A stretch of 64,000 nucleotides of DNA from GCA-2705445 sp002705445 (lineage in GTDB: Bacteria; Pseudomonadota; Gammaproteobacteria; Poriferisulfidales; GCA-002705445), in assembly GCA_045561235.1 (NCBI GenBank), contig JBJKYB010000001.1:60893-124892 (forward strand). Reading direction: 5' to 3'. Shown one piece after another: positions 26,596 through 35,272 of the stretch; position 1 is the first letter of the stretch, and each line of letters starts with the position of its first letter. Made by a program: the position numbers and the translations under genes. Under the pieces are notes generated by a model. It searched no databases. It saw only the letters and a list, made by a program, of their open reading frames with translations, and had not been told where the DNA came from.

Positions 26596-27408
26596 CTATA
26601 ATTTTAAAAGAGATTCTAAACCATTTTCTAGTGATTTTAAATTTAAACCTTTTCTATCAATTCTAAAATTTTTGTTTTCGTAATTGTTTTCGGTATATTC
26701 CAAATTCACTGAATTATTTTTTTTAATTTTTGAATCCAAAAATAAAAAAATTGAATTAACATTAACCGATTTGTCTGAAATAAAAGCACTCTTATCTGAA
26801 GTATTTTCAGATAATGCAATTTTTAGTCGAGATATAACGTCTTCTATGTGCACTAGATTAATGTTGGCATTTTTATTTTTAACTGGATTTCCTTTATTAT
26901 TTAATACTGCACTAACAATTTCAGGTAAAACCTTTTTTCTTTTGTCATTTATTCCATATGTATTATCCAATAATATTTCTTCATAATGAACACCACTATC
27001 TCTACAGAAATTTTGAAAGTACTCATTTAATAAATTTTTTGATTTTGTATACTCCAATTTTTTAATTCGGTCTTCTTTATAGAATTTATACATAGAATTA
27101 GTAAAGATAATTTTGTTGATATTTAAATTACCAGTTTTTTCAATTACTTTTTTCCCATATTCAATATTTCCACCCTTAACCAAATCATTTTCATTGTTTT
27201 TTTTAGAAAAAAAAGTAGCAAGATGCAGTAAAACAAATTCCTTATCTTTAAGCCTTTCTATTTCAATATTTTCTTTATTAAACAAGACAAAATTTTCATC
27301 AATATTTTTTTTTGTTAAGCAGTAAAAATTTAAATTTTTGTTGTACCGAAGTAAGTTACTTCCAATAAAACCACTTGAACCAGTTATTAAAACATCTTTC
27401 GAATACAT
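26596..27408 (-). CDS. short NAD(P)-dependent sugar epimerase/reductase (SDR)
   Basis: The protein has VLITGSSGFIGSNLL at the N terminus, LLHLATFFSKKNN, the active-site region IIFTNSMYKFY and the YTKSK catalytic Tyr/Lys, then DNTYGINDKRKKVLP. At about 270 aa it is short for an extended SDR, as in 4-ketoreductases. I prefer the ATG at 27408, which has TATTAT 7 nt upstream; an ATG at 27417 is equally in frame. The start faces the divergent rfbF-like gene only a few bases away, so the two promoters overlap each other's first codons. Confidence 0.75.
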   Translation of the reverse strand: MYSKDVLITGSSGFIGSNLLRYNKNLNFYCLTKKNIDENFVLFNKENIEIERLKDKEFVLLHLATFFSKKNNENDLVKGGNIEYGKKVIEKTGNLNINKIIFTNSMYKFYKEDRIKKLEYTKSKNLLNEYFQNFCRDSGVHYEEILLDNTYGINDKRKKVLPEIVSAVLNNKGNPVKNKNANINLVHIEDVISRLKIALSENTSDKSAFISDKSVNVNSIFLFLDSKIKKNNSVNLEYTENNYENKNFRIDRKGLNLKSLENGLESLLKL

Positions 27409-27425
27409 GTCTATCATAATAATAT

Positions 27426-28136
27426 ATGTCTTCTGAGAATGTTAAAGATGTAGTGATCTTAGCTGGTGGCAAGGGAACACGTATGAGAGAGCTTACAGAA
27501 TCACTACCGAAACCTATGGTTCGAATTGGCGAACGACCTGTTCTCGACCATTTAATTGAGATATTTGATACATTTGGAAAATTTAACTATTTTATCTGTA
27601 CTGGATATAGAAGCGAAATAATTGAAGATTATTATAAATCAAATTCAAGAGTAAAGATTGTTCATACAGGCGAAGAGACTAACACAGGTGGTAGAGTTTA
27701 CAAAACTTTAGAGTTTTTAGGTGAAAATTTTATTGTTACATATGGAGACGGCCTAGCGAATGTTAATGTTTCTAAACTATTGCAATTTCACTTTTTTCAT
27801 AAAAAAATAGCTACAGTAACTGTAACAAACCCGGTTTCAAGATTTGGGCTAATCGAATTCGATGACCAGAATTTAAACAAAGTAACTTCTTTTGTTGAGA
27901 AACCAAAATTATCAGGATACGTAAATATGGGGTATTTTGTTTTTAATAAAAAAATAAAACAATATTTAACAGAGAATTCAATTCTTGAATTAGATCCATT
28001 AGTAAAATTAACTTCAGATAGCGAGTTACATTCTTTTATTCATGATGGTTATTTTGAACCAATGGATACATATAGGGAATATATTAATATGAACAAGAGT
28101 TGGGACAACGGGGAAAAACCTTGGCTCAATTTTTAA
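27426..28136 (+). CDS. rfbF: glucose-1-phosphate cytidylyltransferase-like nucleotidyltransferase
   Basis: The 236-aa protein has the nucleotidyltransferase signature VVILAGGKGTRMRELT, PKPMVRIGERPVLDH, FICTGYRSEIIEDYY, HTGEETNTGGRV and VTYGDGLANVN. The HTG-x-T-NTGGR block and the C-terminal YFEPMDTYREY (compare the MDTLRD region) are characteristic of RfbF/DdhA, which makes CDP-glucose from CTP and glucose-1-phosphate. It is the entry enzyme for CDP-linked 3,6-dideoxyhexoses and related sugars. The stop shares TTAA with the convergent gene at 28133-28136. Confidence 0.82.
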   Translation: MSSENVKDVVILAGGKGTRMRELTESLPKPMVRIGERPVLDHLIEIFDTFGKFNYFICTGYRSEIIEDYYKSNSRVKIVHTGEETNTGGRVYKTLEFLGENFIVTYGDGLANVNVSKLLQFHFFHKKIATVTVTNPVSRFGLIEFDDQNLNKVTSFVEKPKLSGYVNMGYFVFNKKIKQYLTENSILELDPLVKLTSDSELHSFIHDGYFEPMDTYREYINMNKSWDNGEKPWLNF

Positions 28137-28840
28137 TTATTTTTTAAATTAATGAGTTTATTACTGTTTAAAAACCTTTCTCCATGCCAACCAAAATGCT
28201 TTTTTTTATTTAAAAATCTAAATTTTACGTCTTTTTCATTACTTCTACTACTTAGAGGGGTCTCATAAGAAAACTGGATAGCAGTAGATATATCTGGATA
28301 CAATATATTATTTTCTACTGCTATATCATAGTTGTATAAATTCAAAAATATATCTTCTGGTAAATCGATTTCATTAAATTTTGTAGAATATTCTAAAAAC
28401 TTTTTGCTTCTTAAGCTAAAACCACCATTGCCTATTCTGTTTTTATTTAGATTTTTCTTTATAATGTCTCCTTCTTCGTAAGAATCCCATCTTTTATTCC
28501 ATTTTTTATTATTTGGCCATGGTGCACCTATATAATCATAATTCAAGAAATTTTTACTCCATTTACTTGGATTAATCACATGACCATCATGTTGAATAAC
28601 TAATGCAAAATCAGAACTTATGTAATTATTTAAAGACAAAATTATTTTGTTATAATCTTCAACATTGTTAAGCTTTTTTATTTTAACTAAATTAAAATTT
28701 CCATAGACGTCTTCATTGCTTAGTAAAAGTATATTGTTGAATTCAATTTCTTTAGAAGAAAAATTAAGTGCATTTATACCATCTTGTACTCTATTTGTAT
28801 TTACGGTAATTAAATCAATAGGAAGCTTTTGTTTCTTCAT
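28133..28840 (-). CDS. DUF5672-like glycosyltransferase-associated protein
   Basis: The 235-aa protein contains VIQHDGHVINPSKWS, NYDYIGAPWP, IGNGGFSLRSKKFLEYS and LPEDIFLNLY. This HDG...GAPW...GNGGFSLRS...EDxF order matches the DUF5672 group of GT-A-like proteins found in capsule and LPS clusters. The acidic HDG motif would correspond to the donor site. It overlaps the start of the upstream exostosin-like gene's end by 4 bp (28837-28840) and is likely co-translated with it. Confidence 0.7.
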   Translation of the reverse strand: MKKQKLPIDLITVNTNRVQDGINALNFSSKEIEFNNILLLSNEDVYGNFNLVKIKKLNNVEDYNKIILSLNNYISSDFALVIQHDGHVINPSKWSKNFLNYDYIGAPWPNNKKWNKRWDSYEEGDIIKKNLNKNRIGNGGFSLRSKKFLEYSTKFNEIDLPEDIFLNLYNYDIAVENNILYPDISTAIQFSYETPLSSRSNEKDVKFRFLNKKKHFGWHGERFLNSNKLINLKNN

Positions 28841-29886
28841 AAAATATTTTTCAAATTTTTTTTTGAAAAAATTTTCAATATATTTTTAAGTAATTTGAAA
28901 GTAAATCTTCGCCTTTTTTTAAATTTTGCTGTTTTTTTATCTTCTAATTTCTTATTACTCAAGAATTTATTATTAATTTTTTCTCCATCTAATTTGTATT
29001 GCCTGTTTTCTAAAGATATTTTTTCTGAATAAATTAGATCTTTCCAATATTTAAAGTCCGCTAACATGTAATTAGCTTTTTCTGATAAAAAATTTATATT
29101 TTTAAGACTATTTTTATTAAATTTTTTTAAAGGAATGATTGGAAGAGTTTCAAAATTCTCAAAAGCAATAGATTTTTTGGTTATTGCCAATGAACCCGAG
29201 TAAATAGCTTCCCATATTCTGTGTGAATCAAATCCATTACCCCAAGGACAAATAATATATTTATATATATTTAAGTCATTTAAGTAACTATTTTTAGATT
29301 GGTTGGGCTGTTTAATTACAGCTTTTTTGTTTTTTGATAACCTCCAAATTGTATCAAGCCGATGGAAAGGTCTAGTGTTGAGATTATAGTTGTTATAAAA
29401 TAAATCCTTTTTATTTTCAAATTTATCAAAATTGAATTTTTTAAAATCTTCTTCGTGTACAAAATTTTTAATGTATGAATTATTGATTCCAATAGGAATC
29501 GCAACTAAATCTTCAGCGACATAATTAACATTTGTTGAAAACCACTTTTTTATTGATTGTGGCTTTTTTAAATAAAGAGACTCATCAACTTCTCTATCAG
29601 ATTGATTTGTAATAAGAATTAAATTTTTTAAATTTTTATTTGTTGAAATTATTTCAAAAAAACTCTCAACTAATTCAGTTTGACAAAAAACAATATCGTT
29701 ATCACCAACGAGAATTTTATCTGAGACATACCAGACTAACTTAACCTTATCGTCATCTTTTTTTTGGATGATTGTTAATTCATTTTTTAAACTTTTTGAA
29801 ATAAAATCTTCATGTGTAGTAATTTCTGAATAAATAAAATCAGAAATTTCAGAAAACTTTTGAGAATTTATTATTTCTATGTTCAA
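28837..29886 (-). CDS. exostosin-like (GT47-type) glycosyltransferase
   Basis: The 349-aa protein has WFSTNVNYVAEDLVAIPIGINNSY, then the C-terminal donor-site region YKYIICPWGNGFDSHRIWEAIYSGSLAI. The last block (GxGxDSHRxWEAIxxG) is typical of exostosin/GT47-type domains in bacterial glycan clusters. The last 45 residues are strongly basic (KKLEDKKTAKFKKRRR) and may bind membrane or nucleic acid nonspecifically. No signal peptide is visible. It forms a two-gene unit with the DUF5672-like gene. Confidence 0.7.
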   Translation of the reverse strand: MNIEIINSQKFSEISDFIYSEITTHEDFISKSLKNELTIIQKKDDDKVKLVWYVSDKILVGDNDIVFCQTELVESFFEIISTNKNLKNLILITNQSDREVDESLYLKKPQSIKKWFSTNVNYVAEDLVAIPIGINNSYIKNFVHEEDFKKFNFDKFENKKDLFYNNYNLNTRPFHRLDTIWRLSKNKKAVIKQPNQSKNSYLNDLNIYKYIICPWGNGFDSHRIWEAIYSGSLAITKKSIAFENFETLPIIPLKKFNKNSLKNINFLSEKANYMLADFKYWKDLIYSEKISLENRQYKLDGEKINNKFLSNKKLEDKKTAKFKKRRRFTFKLLKNILKIFSKKNLKNIL

Positions 29887-29943
29887 CTCATCAATTTTAT
29901 TATTGGAAGTTATATATTTTTCTTTTTTTTAAAAAAATAGAAC

Positions 29944-29949
29944 TATGAT
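29944..29949 (+). promoter_or_regulatory. -10 hexamer for leaderless gene at 29956
   Basis: TATGAT ends 6 nt before the GTG at 29956, so transcription should start on the GTG itself. This supports GTG as the initiation codon. Confidence 0.45.
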
Positions 29950-29955
29950 AATCTT

Positions 29956-30777
29956 GTGAACTATTTACTAATTCATGTAGGTCCAATCCCAAAGCATTTT
30001 ATATCCTGTGTTTCACAAATAAAAACAATAGATAGAAACGCAAAAATATATATCGCTGTTGATGAAGATATTGCTTTAGAAGATATAAATATTTTTAATC
30101 TAAAAGATATTTCTTCTGAAAGAACTTTATATGTCTCAAAAATGAACATATTCTCTACAGAAAAAAATAAATTATGGATAACATCATTGATTCGTTTATT
30201 TTATTTATATGATTTGGCTCGCCAAGCAGGATTAAAACAGTTTGTACACTTTGATAATGATGTATTAATTTTTAAAGAATTTAAAGAAATAGAAGATGAA
30301 TTTGATAATATTAAATTCAATATTACGCCATTAACTAAGGACCAATTAATATTTGGTTATTCTTATATTCCTAATCTTGAAATTTATGATGAAATTCTTG
30401 ATATGATTGTTGATTACCTTGATAGTTTTTCCAAAGATTATTTACAAAATATTAAAAGTAAAGAATTAAATGAAATGAAATTATTACATTTGATTTATGA
30501 GAAAAATAAAAACTTATTCAATCTTTTAAATATAAAACCAGGTAGGTCAAAGTATATTTTTGATCCTGCATCGTATGGGCAGTACCTCACTGGAACAAAA
30601 GATAAGTTCACAAAAAAATTTATAGATGAAAGACATTTAGTAGGAAAAGAAATATCTTCTAAAAAAATATTTCCTTACTTCCACAAAAAAAAGCCATTTG
30701 TAAAAACTTCAGGTAAGAATTATGAATTAATTAATTTACATATTCATTCAAAAAAACTTAATAAGTATAAATCCTAA
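29956..30777 (+). CDS. GT-A-like glycosyltransferase (GTG start)
   Basis: The 273-aa protein begins NYLLIHVGPIPKHFISC and has AKIYIAVDEDI, LIRLFYLYDLARQAGLKQFVHFDNDVLIF, with FDNDV as the DxD metal site following a helix, and later IFDPASYGQYLTGT. That order resembles nucleotide-sugar transferases with a late substrate loop, but no CAZy family can be fixed. The GTG start is supported by a correctly placed -10 hexamer. It shares four bases with the convergent GT15-like gene. Confidence 0.68.
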   Translation: MNYLLIHVGPIPKHFISCVSQIKTIDRNAKIYIAVDEDIALEDINIFNLKDISSERTLYVSKMNIFSTEKNKLWITSLIRLFYLYDLARQAGLKQFVHFDNDVLIFKEFKEIEDEFDNIKFNITPLTKDQLIFGYSYIPNLEIYDEILDMIVDYLDSFSKDYLQNIKSKELNEMKLLHLIYEKNKNLFNLLNIKPGRSKYIFDPASYGQYLTGTKDKFTKKFIDERHLVGKEISSKKIFPYFHKKKPFVKTSGKNYELINLHIHSKKLNKYKS

Positions 30778-31547
30778 GATTTTATTTTTTTGGTGATCTT
30801 GAACCTATTTTTATGAGATAAATGAGAGTAACTTATTCCCTTTAAGATTTTTATCTCAATATTTTTAAAATTAAGTATGCTTCCAATTATTGGTAAATCT
30901 CCCCATCGATGAATCAATTGTAACTTATTACTTGATATTTCACGTAACAGAATTTGTATATCATTATTATTCCAAAACTCAATATTTGATATATAAAAAT
31001 TTGTATAAGGGAATAGGTGATTATAAAAATCAGTATCAGTTGAGTCAAAAATTTTTTTTAATTCTTCAGGCAATGATATATTTGTGTATTCATGACTTTC
31101 ACTACTTAAATTAGCAGTTCCAAATATAAAATTATTACTTAAATTATCTAATAAAGATTTACTAAACTTTTTTACAATAACGTCCTCATCAATACGAATT
31201 AAAAAATCATATTTATTGACATATTTCCATATATGAAAGAAATTAAATCTACACATCAACCTGTACCCAATATTGAAACGTTCTAGATCTGGTACCTCAC
31301 TAATAATAGATTTATCGAATTTAAAATCTTCTGATACATCTATAAAGCTATATACTTCTGGAGATTTTGAATTTATATATTGTTGATGTTTTTCTGGAAT
31401 GTTACCTTCATGAAAAATTAATAATTCATATGGATAATTTATTTTTGAGGTAATATTTTTTTTAATATATTTATTTCTTTTTATCAAACTACTGTAACTA
31501 GTGGTATCTTTATAGCCCCTTACAAGTGCTGCTATTACAATTTTCAT
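30774..31547 (-). CDS. GT15-like (KRE2/KTR-type) glycosyltransferase
   Basis: The 257-aa protein carries the order seen in alpha-1,2-mannosyltransferases of family GT15: NIGYRLMCRFNFFHIWKY, YDFLIRIDEDVIV (acidic donor-site motif), YTNFYISNIEFWNN and LIHRWGDLPIIGSIL. GT15 is best known from fungi, where it acts in the Golgi lumen; this version has no signal anchor and would be cytosolic. It may transfer mannose from GDP-mannose, whose pathway is represented by gmd/fcl nearby, but this is inference. Confidence 0.65.
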   Translation of the reverse strand: MKIVIAALVRGYKDTTSYSSLIKRNKYIKKNITSKINYPYELLIFHEGNIPEKHQQYINSKSPEVYSFIDVSEDFKFDKSIISEVPDLERFNIGYRLMCRFNFFHIWKYVNKYDFLIRIDEDVIVKKFSKSLLDNLSNNFIFGTANLSSESHEYTNISLPEELKKIFDSTDTDFYNHLFPYTNFYISNIEFWNNNDIQILLREISSNKLQLIHRWGDLPIIGSILNFKNIEIKILKGISYSHLSHKNRFKITKKIKS

Positions 31548-31649
31548 TACAATCTTAACAATAACAAATATATTCGATTTAAAATATTTTCTTTGTAATA
31601 TTTACAAAATTGTTATTTTTTAAGTATTAGAATTTAAAACAAAGATCAA

Positions 31650-33278
31650 ATGTACAAAAACTTTAGTATCGTAATACCAACATATAATTCTACAAAATAC
31701 TTGTTCGAGCTATTAAGAAGTACTTTAAAGCTTGTTCACTTAAATGAGATAATTATTATTGATGACAACTCAAGAAAAAAAGAATTTGAAAAAATAAATT
31801 CTATTTGTAAAGAGAATATTTTTAAAAATTTAAATATTAAAATTTTCAAAAATGATGAAAATTTAGGGGGTTTTCATAATAAATTAAAAGGAGTCACTCT
31901 ATCGTCAAACGAGGTTATATATCAAATTGATTCAGACAATGTAATTGCAAAAAAGACAATTAAATTTTTAAACAATATTGACAATTTAAATTTAATTGGT
32001 GAAGGTGAAATATTTTTTCCCTCAAAGATAAATTTATTTAGAAAATATAAATTTCTTGAAAACATTCTTTTTTTCCGGAGAAACGATGTTTTATTTACAA
32101 AAAAGAACCAAACTCTAACTTTAAATGATGTAAATATTGAGCTTGCCGATGATAAGAGTAAAAAATTCAAAGACAGGACTTTAAAATCAATTCTTAATAT
32201 TGGAAATCCTATATTTCTAAAATCTGATTACATAAAATTTACCAACGATGGTAAAAATGAAAACACTGAAAAACTAGTTGCTTGTTCTATCGCCTTGTCT
32301 TATTTCTATTTAGTAAATGGTGGAAAAATTGTATTTAATAGGAATATTAGCCATTATCATCGTATGAGAATAGATAGTGCTTGGAATGAAGGTGGGGAAC
32401 AGTCTAAAATTTCAGATCTTTACTTTTTAGAAAAAATTCAAAATGACAAAAAACCTAGTGTTAAAAGAAAGCAAAAAAGATATTTTATTACCTACGGAAC
32501 CAAAGATTTTAGAATTGCCAAATCTCATTTAGTTAATTTAGCCAAAGAGTCTGGATTTTTTGATGATGTTATAAGTTGTAATGAAAAATCTTTGTCAAAA
32601 GAATTTAGATTAAAATATGACTCTATTTTAAAAGAACGAAGAGGAGCGGGTTACTGGATTTGGAAACATGAAATTATAAGTAATGTTTTATCTGAAATAA
32701 ACGAAAATGACATCGTTGTCTATTGTGATGCGGGATCTTCTTTTAATTATTTTGCAAAAGATAGATTTTCAAAATATATTGAAATGCTTAATGAGTCAGA
32801 ATTCGGCAACTTTAGAATAGAGTGTGAAGAAATACATAAAGAATATAAATGGACAACTAAGCAACTATTTGATTATTTTGGCATTTCTCCTGATTCTGAA
32901 GATTTTAAAACGACCCAACTTGAAGCTACACAGTTAATTTTTCAAAAAACAGAACATACTAAAACTCTATTTAAAGAATATAGAGAGGTTTTAAAATTTG
33001 ATAAGAAATTAATTACTGATGAATATAACAATATTACACAGCATCAAGGATTTGTTGAGAACAGACATGATCAAAGTATTTTTAGTTTGTTAACAAAAAA
33101 AATGGGAGGAGTTATAGTTCCAAATGAAACCCACTTTTCTCAAAATTTAGAATTACAAAAAAACTACCCATTTCTTGCAGTTAGACGTCACGGACATGGA
33201 TTGCTTGATACTTATAAGTATGTAACAAATCAAAAAAATATTAAAAACACACCTGTGTATTTTTCAAAGCAAAAATAG
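31650..33278 (+). CDS. two-domain glycosyltransferase (GT2 plus second GT-A-like domain)
   Basis: The 542-aa protein has two modules. Residues 1-270 are GT2: SIVIPTYNSTKYLFELL, IIIDDNSRKKE, NLGGFHNKLKGV, YQIDSDNVIA. Residues about 275-542 form a separate domain with FITYGTKDFRIAKSHL, KERRGAGYWIWKHEII, DIVVYCDAGSSFNYF and HQGFVENRHDQSIFSLL, the layout of stand-alone capsule proteins with a G-x-GYW-W-K acceptor loop and a D-x-G metal-site motif. The protein may add two sugars in sequence. It is followed after 7 bp by the next transferase. Confidence 0.75.
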   Translation: MYKNFSIVIPTYNSTKYLFELLRSTLKLVHLNEIIIIDDNSRKKEFEKINSICKENIFKNLNIKIFKNDENLGGFHNKLKGVTLSSNEVIYQIDSDNVIAKKTIKFLNNIDNLNLIGEGEIFFPSKINLFRKYKFLENILFFRRNDVLFTKKNQTLTLNDVNIELADDKSKKFKDRTLKSILNIGNPIFLKSDYIKFTNDGKNENTEKLVACSIALSYFYLVNGGKIVFNRNISHYHRMRIDSAWNEGGEQSKISDLYFLEKIQNDKKPSVKRKQKRYFITYGTKDFRIAKSHLVNLAKESGFFDDVISCNEKSLSKEFRLKYDSILKERRGAGYWIWKHEIISNVLSEINENDIVVYCDAGSSFNYFAKDRFSKYIEMLNESEFGNFRIECEEIHKEYKWTTKQLFDYFGISPDSEDFKTTQLEATQLIFQKTEHTKTLFKEYREVLKFDKKLITDEYNNITQHQGFVENRHDQSIFSLLTKKMGGVIVPNETHFSQNLELQKNYPFLAVRRHGHGLLDTYKYVTNQKNIKNTPVYFSKQK

Positions 33279-33285
33279 TAAATAA

Positions 33286-34215
33286 ATGAAAATTAACAAA
33301 CATCGTTTTGAGACTCCAATACTTTTTATTACATTTAACAAAGAAGACACCACTAAGACAGTTCTTAAAAAAATATTAGAAATAAATCCTAAACATTTGA
33401 TAATCGCATCTGATGGACCTAGGAATAAAAAAGAAGAAGAAGTAATTAAAAATTTGCGGAGTTATTTCGATGACACAACAAATGGAGACTTTATAAAAAT
33501 TTATTCTGAGTCAAACAAAGGATGTAAAGAAGGCGTAAGACATGCTATATCAAAATCATTTGAATTATTTGACGAATTAATAATTGTTGAAGATGACATA
33601 CTGCCTTCAAAGAAATTTTTTAAATTTTCGGAAAAAATGCTACATATGTACAAAGATGAAAAACAAGTAAATTTAATTTCAGGATATAACTATTTAATAA
33701 AATCAAAAACAAATTTAGAATTTTATTTTTCCAAATATAGCTTAATTTGGGGTTGGGCAACTTGGAAAGACAGGTGGGAAGAAAATAGTAGCTTGAATGA
33801 AGAGACATTAAATTATTTTATCGAGTCAAAAGCAGACAAAGTTTTTGGTGAGAATGATGAAAAATTATATTTTCTAAAACACTTTCGTGATGTTGTAAAC
33901 CACAATCTAGACAGTTGGGCATTTGGAGTAACATTTTCTAATTTTTTTAACAATAAACTTACAATTGTTCCAAAATACAACCTAACTAGAAACTTAGGAT
34001 TGGGTCATAAAAGTGCAACGCATACAAAAAGTAAGTTAAGTTTTAAAATTGTTACTTTAAATGTTTCATTAAGTATATTTCAAAAATTAGATATATCATT
34101 TCAAAAGCCTTTTGTTTCTTCAGTTAATGATGAAAAATATAGAAATAAAATTATTTTAAAAAATACACTATACAACAGACTTTCGTATTTTCTGTTTAAA
34201 AAAATTTACAAATAA
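33286..34215 (+). CDS. GT-A glycosyltransferase (HlpA/GNT-I-like)
   Basis: The 309-aa protein has TPILFITFNKEDTTK, LIIASDGPRNKKEE, SNKGCKEGVRHAIS, LIIVEDDILPSKKFF (EDD metal site), and SLIWGWATWKDRWE. This order is shared by bacterial proteins related to the GNT-I-type transferase fold, often named after hemolysin HlpA. The late WGWATW motif is typical of the group. It is the last rightward gene of the island before the tRNA and is likely co-transcribed with the two-domain transferase. Confidence 0.75.
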   Translation: MKINKHRFETPILFITFNKEDTTKTVLKKILEINPKHLIIASDGPRNKKEEEVIKNLRSYFDDTTNGDFIKIYSESNKGCKEGVRHAISKSFELFDELIIVEDDILPSKKFFKFSEKMLHMYKDEKQVNLISGYNYLIKSKTNLEFYFSKYSLIWGWATWKDRWEENSSLNEETLNYFIESKADKVFGENDEKLYFLKHFRDVVNHNLDSWAFGVTFSNFFNNKLTIVPKYNLTRNLGLGHKSATHTKSKLSFKIVTLNVSLSIFQKLDISFQKPFVSSVNDEKYRNKIILKNTLYNRLSYFLFKKIYK

Positions 34216-34221
34216 AAACAG

Positions 34222-34398
34222 CTATATTAAAGCAAATGTAAGTGAAATAAAATAGATTAATACAGAGATTGTTCCTGCTATTTTTAATATTTTAGTTAAA
34301 GGCATTCCAACCTCGCCACAGTAAGAGCATTTTTTTAACAAGTGTTCAGGGAGAAGCTTTACCCATAATTTGTCGGTGATACATTGCTTGCACTTCAC
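34222..34398 (-). CDS. small zinc-ribbon protein with C-terminal membrane helix, directly behind tRNA-Val
   Basis: Translation from GTG at 34398 gives 58 aa. The first half has KCKQC and KKCSYCGE, two CxxC pairs 17 residues apart, the spacing of a zinc ribbon. The second half, from ILKIAGTIS to the stop, is a single hydrophobic helix. A random AT-rich frame would rarely give this combination. The GTG lies 3 nt after the tRNA-Val discriminator base on the same strand, with no Shine-Dalgarno, so tRNA 3' processing would leave a nearly leaderless mRNA. I do not recognise a family; a zinc-bound peripheral membrane factor is a guess. Confidence 0.6.
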   Translation of the reverse strand: MKCKQCITDKLWVKLLPEHLLKKCSYCGEVGMPLTKILKIAGTISVLIYFISLTFALI

Positions 34399-34401
34399 TA
34401 G

Positions 34402-34475
34402 TGGGCGCTACAGGATTTGAACCTGTGACTTCTTCCTTGTAAGGGAAGCGCTCTGCCGGACTGAGCTAAGCGCCC
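34402..34475 (-). tRNA. tRNA-Val (anticodon UAC)
   Basis: The minus strand reads GGGCGCT for the 5' acceptor arm, a D arm with TAGCTCAG, the anticodon stem-loop CTTCC-CTTACAA-GGAAG with anticodon TAC, a T arm with GGTTCAAATCC, and the 3' acceptor AGCGCCC followed by discriminator A. All four arms pair. The length is 74 nt without CCA, and no CCA is encoded (next bases are CTA), so CCA must be added after cleavage. It decodes GUA/GUG valine codons. Confidence 0.95.
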
Positions 34476-34484
34476 TGAAATAAT

Positions 34485-34490
34485 ATTATA
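34485..34490 (-). promoter_or_regulatory. -10 hexamer of tRNA-Val promoter
   Basis: A perfect TATAAT on the minus strand ends 9 nt before the tRNA 5' base. Transcription would begin a couple of bases upstream of the mature tRNA and continue into the zinc-ribbon ORF. Confidence 0.5.
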
Positions 34491-34531
34491 TTAACTTTTA
34501 TTTACTTTGTAATAATTTATTATTTGAAATC

Positions 34532-35260
34532 CTATTTTGGAAATTTAAATAATTTTAGGAAAAACAAACGGGACATAAATTGCACATGATTTTTAATAGA
34601 ATTAACAATTCTAATTTTTGAATCACCATATTTTCTAATACTCAAAGTACATGGATATTCAACTACGTTGGCACCATTTAAAATACATTTTATAAAAAGT
34701 TCAGAAACTGAAACAAAACCAGGTGTGTTCAAATTTATTTTCTTTATTTTTGCAGTTCTATACATTTTGAAGATTGAAGTGTATGTGTACACATCTTTAT
34801 TTATAAGTAGTTTATAAATAAAGTTTGCTCCATTGCTTATTAACAACCTTCCCTTTTTAACCCCCTCTACAGTGCCCTGTGGGTGGTATGGAGAACCGTT
34901 GACAATATCTGTATTAGGCTGCACCAATTCAACCATTTCAAAAATATTAAGAGGATCAAATGTGCAATCTGAATCTAAAAATACAACATATTCAGTATCA
35001 CAAAGCTCAATTACTGTTTTTAAAAATCCATTTAAATTCTGATTAATTTCATGTTTGATTATTTTACAATTATCAAAACTAGAAAAGTTATCTGTCAGAA
35101 GTTGAAAAGTGTCATCAGAGCTTCCATCGTCAACAAACAATATTTTTAAATTATTGTGATTACTTTTTTCAAGCATTAAATCTAATCGAGATTTTAGATA
35201 CGGAATAGTAGCTGATTCATTATAAAGTGGAATAGCAACAGTTAAAGAATCATTAAACAT
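34532..35260 (-). CDS. GT2 glycosyltransferase (polyprenyl-phosphate sugar synthase-like)
   Basis: The 242-aa protein has LTVAIPLYNESATIPYL, KILFVDDGSSDDT, the DxD motif in VVFLDSDCTFDP, and VNGSPYHPQG. The late region YTSIFKMYRTAKI and SIRKYGDSKIRI follow DPM1-like enzymes. No membrane helices follow the catalytic domain. The wecB-like gene lies 12 bp upstream on the same strand, so the two are probably co-transcribed. Confidence 0.85.
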   Translation of the reverse strand: MFNDSLTVAIPLYNESATIPYLKSRLDLMLEKSNHNNLKILFVDDGSSDDTFQLLTDNFSSFDNCKIIKHEINQNLNGFLKTVIELCDTEYVVFLDSDCTFDPLNIFEMVELVQPNTDIVNGSPYHPQGTVEGVKKGRLLISNGANFIYKLLINKDVYTYTSIFKMYRTAKIKKINLNTPGFVSVSELFIKCILNGANVVEYPCTLSIRKYGDSKIRIVNSIKNHVQFMSRLFFLKLFKFPK

Positions 35261-35272
35261 AATGATTACATA

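Noticed and set aside
31548..31649. Possible regulatory RNA in the divergent gap
   Set aside because: It is AT-rich with no convincing paired structure; only promoters for the two flanking genes are expected.
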